Program-made: the position numbers and the translations under genes
NCBI GenBank assembly: GCA_037043015.1
Contig: CM073326.1
Coordinates: 1,550,001 to 1,614,000 of the forward strand
DNA from: Bryum argenteum
Lineage: Eukaryota > Streptophyta > Bryopsida > Bryales > Bryaceae
Reading direction: 5' to 3'
Length of the DNA stretch: 64,000 bases
Shown here: piece after piece, positions 55,456-64,000 of the stretch
How the letters are laid out: each line of letters begins with the position of its first letter
How positions within the stretch are numbered: the first letter of the stretch is position 1
The notes under the pieces: model-generated
The model's database searches: none
Told to the model about the DNA's origin: nothing
Seen by the model: the letters and a program-made list of their open reading frames with translations, nothing else

Positions 55456-55648
55456 GTTGAAGTTGAACAACGAAACAGAATTCAAGATAAAGTGGTGCAT
55501 CCAAAATGTTTGTGAGCTATGTTCATGATTAAGGAAATCTAAAGTTACAACATTTTTTTTCTAAAAGTGGGATGTTGGTTAAACCACTTTGGTAGTCTAG
55601 AGTCTAGACACCGAAGGCTGTGATGTGGACCTTCGTGAACAAGAACTA

Positions 55649-58284
55649 CTAATTTTGTACCAAGATCCTATCCAAAATCCCTGCAAGCAGTACGCGCTTT
55701 ATCTCGTTGAAGCCTAAGGTGGGGGCGGTCACGAGGTGGTCGTCTTGGAGTCGGAATCCACAAACCATGCGGAAAATGTAGCATAGGTGCTTGCAATTAT
55801 ACCATCCTCCACGCCCTTTGTGGTGCAATGCCATATCTGTGAAATCAATACAAGTGCAGCTAGGGAATGATCCTATTGTAAGCTTGTACTCCGCTGCCTT
55901 TGACCCGCTAGTTGATTTCAAATCAATGACTGCTCCAATACCCGAGCTAGGAATAAGGGTGATCCGGGCCATCTCTGCGTGTAGAAGCGTTGCCGACTCC
56001 CACCTTGCAAGCTGCTTCTCCGAGTTCTTACGAGTGACCAAACGCTTGCAGGATTTGTCGTTGCGCACCCTCATGTACTTATCTGGTTGTATTGGGATTG
56101 GGATGCTTTCAATTTGATCTGCAATGGCAACGTTATATCCAAACTGATGCTCCATCGACATTGGTCGTTTGTGATGTAGCTGGAATCCCGCTTGTTGAAG
56201 TGCCAAGACCTCACACATAGTTAGATTTGTTCTTTTCTGAACAAGCCAAACCGTTGGGACATCAAGAATTAGATCCGTAATCCAATCTCTGCGGAGGCCT
56301 TTAACACACCTGTTCAGATCATCTGTACAGAAGTAAAAAATTGCTTGACGTCGAGGTTCTTCGGGCGATCGTGACGAATCCCATGGAATGTAGGTGCTGG
56401 GCCTGTTGGCCGACCCATCTTTTGCTGGCATTGCTTTGACGTGCTCCGGTTTCCAATACAAGTCGGATTGCTATTTGCAGGAATACGACGGATATGCCAT
56501 TTTCCTTTCTCACAATCATCTTCTTGGACTTCAGTGACATGCACAATGGGTGCAGTTGGAACTGGCGCAGCCGTTGGAATATCGTCCACGTCTTCGTCAT
56601 CTAATTGAATAGGAGTAGAAGGAGATCCCTGAGAGCGTCTTCTCCTTTGGAAGTGCTTTGGCTGAGAGAAGTTAACCTTGTCGAACCGATGGGAATCGTC
56701 ATCAGCACGAGGTTGCGTTTCCAAACGCCTTTTACTAGATCCAAAAACTTCCTCGCTTGCATAATTAGGGTCCGCAACCAAGAAGTCCTTAGCACCGAGG
56801 ATGGCTTTCATGGCTTTGTACATTGTGTTCAGATTCCTACTTCGATGTGCAAGCCTGAAGAGCAGCATCTCATTGTCCGGTCCAGTTCCACCGCGGTTAC
56901 CGTGTAGAAAAGTGTTGTAATGTGTGCATTGCATGAATGCCCTGACATAATCGTCCATCGATGCTTTTAAAATATCCTCAACGTCTTTACCGGACTGTTT
57001 TGACCACGTAGCGTGGATGGTTTCAGCCAAATTGCACATTGGCATTTCAGCTTTCTCTTCATCAGTAAGGTCCTGCACAAAGTCAAATTAGGTCATTTGG
57101 ATTGTTGGAAATGGAAAACCAACTGTTACGTAAATCTAAACAAATGTGAGTACAAGAATATGTGGATCGTGTAGGAAAATGAATTATGGGAGTGGCGGCA
57201 CAAGGGAGGCATGTCTATAGAGTAGAGGTATGAGAAGAATGGAAAGTGCGGTGGTGGATGGTACGTTGAGAGAAATATTTAAGCATATCACAGAAACAAA
57301 AGTTAAAGCAAACTTACAAGATCCATGAAGCCTCCCCATTGCTTGTAATAAAAATGCCACCGCGCCAGCCAGGACTCCATGGTTGGCAAATTTGAATCTG
57401 TAACAGCTTCACTTGACACCTACCACGACCGAATTGCAAGGTAGCGTGTCTCGGCCTCGTCCATATTGATTGCATCCTTCTATTGTGTACAAATTAGCTT
57501 ATGCTCATCGCGGAGCACCGGGGTTACGTATAAGTTTGTTACTCTGTGCATGCATTTTGTCGAGTGGAGTAAACACGATCTCTCCTTCTCTTTCATGGGC
57601 TCACTCTTGTCTCCCGTCTCGTAAATCTCTCGAACAACGTTCTAGTTGGCTTAAGCGCTGTCAGCCATGAAACCCTTGAAATTGATGTTGACGACACCAT
57701 GACGTGCCATAACTTCGTTAAGCATCCTCCAAAGAAATGATTGTGCGTCCTTAGTCTCAGATTGCATGTCGCAAATGGCAATTGTCATCACCTTGGCGTG
57801 TTGACGGTGTGACCCGCCCTGTAACACCGGTGTAGCACTTTCCACTATTGGTGTGTTGGTGTGACCATGATCCTTGTAATACCCGGTGCAGCCCTCCCTA
57901 ATATCACGGTGTAGCTCCGTGTACTGCAAGTGTGATAGTTTGACCCTGAGCACTGAACCATAAAAACCCCATGGTTTGTCAAAAACTTCACCCGTCAATA
58001 TCGCATCCATAGGGTGTCCGATCGCGGTGAATCAAACCATTCCGGAATCCACAGATCCCGGGCAACACCGTGGACGGACCCTCGTTAGCAAATTCCACCT
58101 CATTCAAGAGTCGTTTCTTTAGAGTTGCACATGTGGACGCATAGAGGATCTCTTGATTACGCAAAAATATCTCAACCACGCTGTAGGGTACAGCGCGAGG
58201 ATTCCGAAACCACCTCAAGTTTGCGATTTGGACGTAGGACGGACGAGCCATCTGCGGATGAAGTTTGGAAATCCAAAACTTCAT
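55649..58284 (-). pseudogene. MULE-type transposase remnant with SWIM zinc finger
   Basis: Minus-strand coding in at least four open pieces. The N-terminal part (58284-57988, ARPSYVQIANLRWFRNPRAV) is followed, after a frame change, by the core (58010-57651: MTIAICDMQSETKDAQSFLWRML and NFKGFMADSA). That frame continues AN.NVVREIYETGD...KERSCLLHSTKCMHR but contains TAA and TAG stops where CAA and TGG would be expected. A later piece (57078-56314) is a linker with Lys/Arg and Asp/Glu tracts. The last piece (56461-55649) carries the SWIM motif: CTC followed by CKH (SCTCIDFTDMALHH...YNCKHLCYIF). Transposase of the MULE type is inferred from SWIM plus the element ends; I did not assign the DDE residues. 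Confidence 0.65.
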
Positions 58285-59662
58285 CCGTCCATAACTCCTC
58301 CGTTTTAAGTTCGATCACAACGTTCTTTACCGTTTTGGAATGGGCTCAAGATATGCTACAGCGCGGTTGCCTTAGATTTACGGCCCTTACCCCATCCGGT
58401 GCCGGACCATAGCCTCTGACACTCACTTGGGCCGCATCACATAAACCGCATCACAAAAGAGTGAGTCGAACCGATTGAAGCCAATTCTTTGCCACTTCGA
58501 CATGGTAACCAAGGCCTCCTAGATGAGCCCTAAAGAGTGCATCGGGTACCCGAGGGGATAAAATGGATGTTTTGCGCACTGAAGCAGCGGCACTGAAGCA
58601 TCGCCTGGCACGACACCCAATGGCACCTACGACCCCATCGAGTACCGGACAGGGGCAAGAAGAAGAATCTTGCATCTCCTCGATGATATTCTGTCGCGCT
58701 TGTCATGCCTACTATTCGGCAAGTCTGACCCCATCGAGTACCCGATGGGGATTTTCGATTGATTTTTTCTTCATGGCCAAGACAAGATCATCAATGCAAA
58801 CCAGGTAAGTTTGCCTAATACTTTCGCTAAATCTTCAAATATGATAACGAAAACCTTTGTTGAAGGTGCTTGTATTTATAAATGTCAAAATTAAGTGGAG
58901 AACTATTGATCTGTATTTCCCATCGGGTACCCGATGGGGTATTTCTATTCGATTCGTTGCGAATTTGAAAATAATTTGAAGTTTTTCGAGCTGAATTTGC
59001 AATCTGGGAAGGGGTCTGGCGCTTGCTGGTGTCGAAGGACCCTCACTTGCCGCAACCCGGCGCGTGGGCGCAGCTTGAGGTGGGTGAGGACTGCGTTGCA
59101 GTCAGGTGGGGGTCGGGTGGCCGATGGGGTCTTGGGATCCGCACTCGCCCCACCGCGGCGCCTCGACGCGAGAGGCTTGGGTCCGCCCCTCGGGGACGCG
59201 GTCGCCCCTCCCAGCCATAATCGGCCATGTAGGTGGGGGTCGGGTGCCGGATGGGGCCCCGACGCGCTCACCTACCCCGACCCCAGCGCCGCTCTGAGCC
59301 GCATCCTTACTCCCCCACGCGGCTGGCGTAGGGGGGTTGGGCGCCGGATGAGGTCCTGCGACCCGCAGGGGCCTTACCACGCCGGGGCTTAACCTTGCCC
59401 CTACCAGCCGTCAAAGGCAGCGAAGGACGCGTCGAGACAAAGCGAAGGGCGCGTCGCGACACAACGTGCCCAGACAACAACATCAAACCCCAACTTCGAC
59501 ATTGCGCCCAAGAACTATCAATCACCTTATAAAGCAACTCCCATTGTTTGCCCTCCCTGGAATGAGCTCCATCAAATGAAGGCAAACGATATAGGATAAA
59601 ATTTGTAACTCATTTCTTGTATAAGTTTTCTTGACTATTCTTCTGTTTCTGTGTTCAAACAG
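58285..59662. promoter_or_regulatory. Central divergent region of the MULE
   Basis: Lies between the two divergent genes. It contains four copies of a palindrome based on CCCATCGGGTACCCGATGGG (58539-58558 partial, 58633-58655 imperfect, 58729-58750, 58919-58939) and then a very GC-rich stretch (59020-59400) with a loosely repeated GTGGGGGTCGGGTG..CGATGGGG unit at about 59105, 59232 and 59325. It is probably the promoter region of both element genes. Confidence 0.5.
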
Positions 59663-61246
59663 ATGAGCTTAGTCAGTTGGAACTTGGAAGGGGAGTTGGC
59701 TTTGACGAACACAACCTGTGCCACACCGGCACCTAAGAATCGACCTACAACTCGATCAACGCATACAAATGACGTGGACGATGTTGATCGACTGGCGAAG
59801 ATGTCATTGACTTTGAGGCTGGATAAGGGCAAAGGTGCCGCTAAGGAGAGCGTCGTTGAACGCGGACGGCCTGCTGAGGAGTCGCGCTGTTTTGAATAGA
59901 TAGTGGTTGAAGGTGGACATCCTAATGAAGGACCCCAACCAGCTGAGGAGAGTTTGGTGGATCACGATAGCATTCCTTTCATAGAGGCTGAGGTCGAGGA
60001 GAGATTAGACAATCTTGTAAGCCAGGAGGCTCTTGACACTTGATCCCGGATAGACGCGCTTCGTATGAAGCCCAAACAAAAGTCAAGTCTGAACATTCCT
60101 CTTTGCAGGCTGAAGGGACTGACAACTGTAAGACCAGCAATGAAAAATGATTTCAAACTTCTTCAAAGTCGATTTGTCAATGGAGGATACATTGAGGGCG
60201 CGACTGTCTTCTACGTTGCATTAGAAGATGACAACTCCAAGTCCTATGACGTGACTGAGGAGGACATGCTGTCGTGGAGCGACAACTGGCGTGCTGTTAA
60301 CGGCGAGTTTGAAGCAAAATTGAAAGATGGTCCAGTTTTGCAACAGTTCTCGAACAAAGTGTTTAATGTTTGGGATGGTAATTACCGGTTGCAGGCTTGG
60401 CTACCAATCATCAACAAAAAGCACGCTCATGACATTGAGTGGCATCATTTTGGACGTCAGGGGTAGAGTTATGGACATGCTTTCGATGTTGTATGACATA
60501 AATCAGTAAGTTTCTACCTTCATAATCCTTTCAACCATTTCAATTTGAAATTTAACTCAACTCGTTTTCTCATTTATTGCTTGCCGTTGATGGATTTTTA
60601 GGCGCAATCAAAACAGCCATGTGAAGGAGAATCTTATGCATAAGTTATATTGACTGTATGCAGTTGGAAAAAAGCCTCTTGAATATTTCAAGGGCTTGGT
60701 GTCAGAGGCTGAATATAACAAAGCAGAGACTAAAAGTGTTCGGAGTTTGGACTTGGTTTTTGCTTACGATTCTTGGGCTTACAAACTTCCTCTACCAGGT
60801 TAGTTATCACATATGAGTCCCCGCCAACATACACTTTTGTAACGCCACTAATAAACGTTTCTTGTGAAATGCACAGTGAGATATCACAGGCTGCTGATAC
60901 TGCAGCAAAGAATTTTGAGAAGATGTTTCCAAATAGAGACGAATGGACAGGGCACGGGATTAACGTATACAACCACAAGTATGTAATAGCCAAGAGAGGT
61001 ACTTTAGAACGGGAGCTGAAGAAGCTTTTTCCAATTTGTGATGAGAAGTACGAAGGTAAGTTCATCGAGAAGGTGAAGGAGCATTACGAGACCTTCCATC
61101 CCCCCGAGATGCTCATCCAGAAGCTGTATGCATTTGCAACCTCTGCAATGAACATCAACTCCAAGCTCTCCTGGTTGGACAGATGGAACTGGAACCCGAA
61201 GTCTAGGGAGGAAATTGAAATTTCCAAAACAAAAGTTCTCCAATGA
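59663..61246 (+). pseudogene. Accessory gene of the MULE, unknown function
   Basis: The plus-strand frame starts after a likely splice acceptor (CAAACAG, 59662) with MSLVSWNLEGELAL. It runs in one frame to 60466 apart from TAG (59897) and TGA (60042), both explicable as C-to-T changes. A conserved-looking core contains VFNVWDGNYRLQAWLPII and EWHH, then after a one-base slip IILDVRGRVMDMLSMLYDIN, a GT donor at 60509, and further exons near 60606-60799 and from about 60882 to 61246 (AKNFEKMFPNRDEWTG, WLDRWNWNPKSREE). The DGNxRLQAW motif recalls the DGxHRxxA signature of ParB/sulfiredoxin-fold proteins, but this is weak evidence. Such second genes are known in MuDR-type elements, though mudrB itself is different. 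Confidence 0.5.
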
Positions 61247-61847
61247 GCAATTCAATTCCTTCTTGAACAAAGCTACTTTCTGGGCACAAGTAAATGTCGG
61301 CAATTGAATTCGGACCTTTGGAATGTCTGGCTTCTTATGTAACGTCGCTTCTCCTTTTCTTGCAGCTTTTGGAAGATTGTCAAACCCAAGTAGTTGGTGC
61401 TCTCAAGGCGTTGAGGGTGGACGTCGATTATGAACCAGAGGGGCGAGACTGAATCATGCAAATCCAAGACTTATGCAGGGCCCCAAGTCAGAATACTAAG
61501 GTCGCGATTCTAAAGACCCACCTTTACGTAAATTATATTATACATTAATGACGTCAGCCCTGAATTTCTTAGTTACAATATATATATGACGTCAGCCCTA
61601 ATTTCCAGAAAACATAGTAAGAGATGTTCCAACTCAAAACCGTAATATTTCACGGCCATAGGCACTCTAAAGGCTAAAGCACGGTTATACACACTCCTTC
61701 TCCAAAACTCTTTGTCATCAAATCGTTACATAATCCACTTAAATTGGAGCAACGTCTAATTTATTCTAAGTAAATTGAAGAACCCTCATAAGTGGTCTAA
61801 ATAATTTGGCCAAAAACTGAGTCAAAACTTCCCTCTAAAAATGAAAA

Positions 61848-61925
61848 ATCGCTCAGGAAAATCTGCCCACCGCTCATAAAAGTCTGCTCACCGCTCATGG
61901 AAATCTGCTCACTGCACGCACCGTA
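61848..61925 (-). repeat. Right subterminal iterons of the MULE
   Basis: Four inverted copies of the left iterons (on the minus strand GTGAGCAGATTTCC, GGTGAGCAGACTTTT, GGTGGGCAGATTTTC). Confidence 0.65.
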
Positions 61926-61944
61926 GCAATCCTGGCTTGGCAGT

Positions 61945-62448
61945 ATACATGTGTACACTTGTTGTTTGAGAAGCGGTATTTGATTACTATCGTGCATGAT
62001 GACACTACCCCATTGCTATGAAACATGACCTTACGACATCCACCTTACACCAAGCAATAGAATATCATGTTTGCACCTTTCAAATCTGTACTATTATATC
62101 GCTTGAAAGTCTAAAATTACCATCTTGTCCAAATTAGAAATATGGGCTACTTTTGATAAATATCGAGAATATGTATAATTCATATAGATAAGTGAGGATT
62201 TTACGTATGGTATGTACATGAATTTGTTTCTTGTATCATTCGATTGTAAAGTATTTTTGTTCGTTCATGATCTCACATTCCTCTCCAATGCAACAACAAG
62301 TTACACTCACCTACCTCTTCTGCTTTCTATACCATTACAATTTGATCTAAGTGACTCTTGACACAATAGAGTGTGATAGTGATAATTGGGGAGGGGTTCT
62401 GAATGGTGCACATCCGTTTCCTAGGGTTTTGCTAATATAGTTCACTTG
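61945..62448. other. Intergenic sequence right of the MULE
   Basis: AT-rich, no gene seen. Confidence 0.5.
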
Positions 62449-64000
62449 TGTTCTTGAAGAATAGGTTGCTCGTAGTCATAAGAGCACACAAATTATGTTA
62501 GAGTGAGGTATATGAGCTAGACTAGTTTGAAGGTTCTTAGAGCCTTAGTGTATTTCAGTTATCCCATAGTGGTTGTAGGAATTAGTGCCTTCACTTGAAT
62601 ATAGATCTAAGAAGTTGGAATGAGATTTCATCTTATTCCAAGCACGGTTTGCTCTACACTTGTGTAAGCATCCTTTGTATTCTCTCTTTTGCAATCAAAT
62701 GGAGTCAATTGGATGTAAATCGGAGCATTTGGAGGCACACCATGCAATTTAGAGGTGTTTGGAGGAGATTTGAAGGCATTGGATACTTGTAAGTGCCCAT
62801 TGTTGTGTTCTGAGTCCTCCTAGCATATTGTAGAGGCTGATTTGCATTAAGGGCTCCCAAATCCTTTGTTTAAGGTGATTATAAGCTTCGAAAATGCACA
62901 AGAGCCATTTGGAGTTGTTTGAGGAAGCATTTAGAGACAAATGAGCATAAGACCATGTGATTTGAGTGTATTGAAGGTAAAAAGAGCTTGGTTGTGCATT
63001 TGGAGGGCTCATATAGTACATTTGATGCACAAGTGCACATATCAAACCAAAGAGGGCTGATTTGTCTATTGAGATACAATCACACACTATAAAGAGGTGC
63101 TATAGAGGTGATCAACGATTTGGAGGCACATGAGCTTATGTTGGGGTGATTTGAATGATTTGAAGGGGAAAGAAGCTCAATTGAGGTGTTGGAGGGCTGA
63201 TCTAATTAATTTGGTGAACAAGTGCAAATTTGAGAGCCAATTGGCTGATTTGTGATTTGACTAGTGCAAACATATTTTGTAAGTGTAGTGAGGTTCTAGA
63301 TCTAGCAATTGAAGACTCACAAGCTTAGTCGTAATCTGATGTGAGTTGGAGCAAGCACATCTTGCTTGTTTGCGTGTAAAAAGGCCTTATTGTGCATTGT
63401 TGTGTGCAAAAATGTGTTTGCACACTCTTAGAGGCTGATTTAGGTGTGTAGTGGCTTGATTTGCACACTTGGTATTGTGATAGGGGTGATTCAGGTTTTT
63501 CTTTGTCTTTATTTGAGGATGAGAGTGTTAGTCTGCTTATGAAGTTTGATGGCACCAACTTCAACCTTTGGAAGTTTAAGATGAATTGGGCGCTCTTAGC
63601 GATGGACTTTTGGGAGATTGTTGAACGCACAGAGGGGTCTCCACCATCTAATGCAAGTGATGAAGACAATGACAACCAAAAGAGGGCGCGCAAGGCCATG
63701 TCGATGATTGGGCTCAACTTGGTGGATGCGCAACTTGCGCATATGTAGAATTGTTAGGATCCTGCCGAAGCATGGAGCGTGCATTGTAACATCCACGAGA
63801 CAAGAAGTTTGTCCAATATACTCTTCTTGAAGCCCAAGCTCTTTACAATCAAGATGGAGGAAGGGGCCGACTTATTGTTGCATATTAACAATATCAAGTG
63901 GCTTGCAGATGAATTAACATGCTTGGAAGTGCCCGTGAGGGAGGATGATTCTGTGATGACTTTGTAATTGCTTGATGTTACCCTTATTTGAGCATTTGAT
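62449..64000 (+). mobile_element. Old copia element F, 5' part, truncated by the window edge
   Basis: A diverged LTR (about 62449-62700, TGTTCTTGAAGAATAGGTTGC...) is followed by a leader with the GGGCTGATTT motif and then a gag gene running off the right edge. It resembles D and B more than A. The primer site is not recognisable. Confidence 0.75.
63488..63967 (+). pseudogene. Broken gag gene of element F
   Basis: Reads as copia Gag (KFDGTNFNLWKFKMNWAL, SMIGLNLVDAQLAHM, NIHETRSLSNILFL, EEGADLLLHINNIK). It has no ATG at the expected place, stops at 63746-63748 and 63755-63757, and a frame end at 63967. Clearly inactive. Confidence 0.8.

Larger units (their letters stand above)
54860..61934 (-). 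mobile_element. Complete but decayed MULE-type DNA transposon (7075 bp)
   Basis: Flanked by a perfect 10-base direct repeat, GCTTGGCAGT, at 54850-54859 and 61935-61944. Starting exactly at those edges, the two ends align as inverted repeats without gaps (22 of the first 30 bases: CAAGGTGGTGTCGG... against CAGGATTGCTACGG...). They then continue as several GGTGAGCAG-type subterminal repeats on each side. A target duplication of 9-11 bases and this end structure are typical of Mutator-like elements. Inside lie a SWIM-bearing transposase remnant on the minus strand (55649-58284), a GC-rich palindrome-bearing centre (58290-59660), and a second, divergently transcribed gene remnant on the plus strand (59663-61246). 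Confidence 0.8.

Overview
The window is nuclear DNA from a land plant. The evidence is a 14-exon TIC100/EMB1211 homologue (chloroplast protein import), plant-type Ty1/copia retrotransposons primed from an initiator tRNA-Met sequence, and short GT-AG introns. The species cannot be fixed from the sequence. A clearly recognisable histone-hairpin-binding (SLBP) gene and short introns make me lean towards a non-seed plant (bryophyte or lycophyte), but that is inference.

Layout. 1-23.67 kb is a nest of Ty1/copia elements. A1 (441-7833, +) carries A2 (4085-7789, -) inside its 3' LTR, and A1 itself sits in the gag of A3 (-); both insertions keep exact 5-bp target duplications (CTTTG, CTCCG). A1, A2 and A5 (22031-23209) are gag-protease elements that share the same loss of integrase and reverse transcriptase, so they look like one amplified non-autonomous family. 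Element C (9552-15251, -) is complete, with an intact 1321-aa polyprotein and 245-bp LTRs that differ at three sites by eye. Fragments A4, B and D, a solo LTR and a 100-N assembly gap fill the rest. 23.67-28.2 kb is an unrecognised CCGG-rich repeat (E1) whose main ORF has a diverged relative in E2 (38.5-42.7 kb). 29.5-35.8 kb is TIC100 (+). 35.8-49.0 kb is gene-poor. It holds an old copia relic (37.96-43.5 kb) split by the E2 insertion, a TTAA-flanked TIR element, a foldback sequence and a Tourist-like MITE (46984-47497). 49.0-51.4 kb is a three-exon SLBP gene (+). 52.2-53.8 kb holds two more TTAA-flanked TIR elements. 54860-61934 is a complete but decayed MULE-type DNA transposon. It has a 10-bp target duplication, ungapped terminal inverted repeats, a SWIM-type transposase remnant (-) and a divergent accessory gene remnant (+), with a GC-rich, palindrome-bearing region between them. 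62.4-64.0 kb is the 5' part of another old copia element.

Only two ordinary host genes are supported: TIC100 and SLBP. Nearly everything else is transposable-element sequence in various states of decay. The most unusual points are the SLBP gene in a plant, the three TTAA-flanked TIR elements (piggyBac- or Kolobok-like target use), copia primer sites matching the anticodon arm instead of the 3' end of initiator tRNA-Met, the gag-only copia family, the complete MULE with its unexplained partner gene, and the E1/E2 family, which I could not place.
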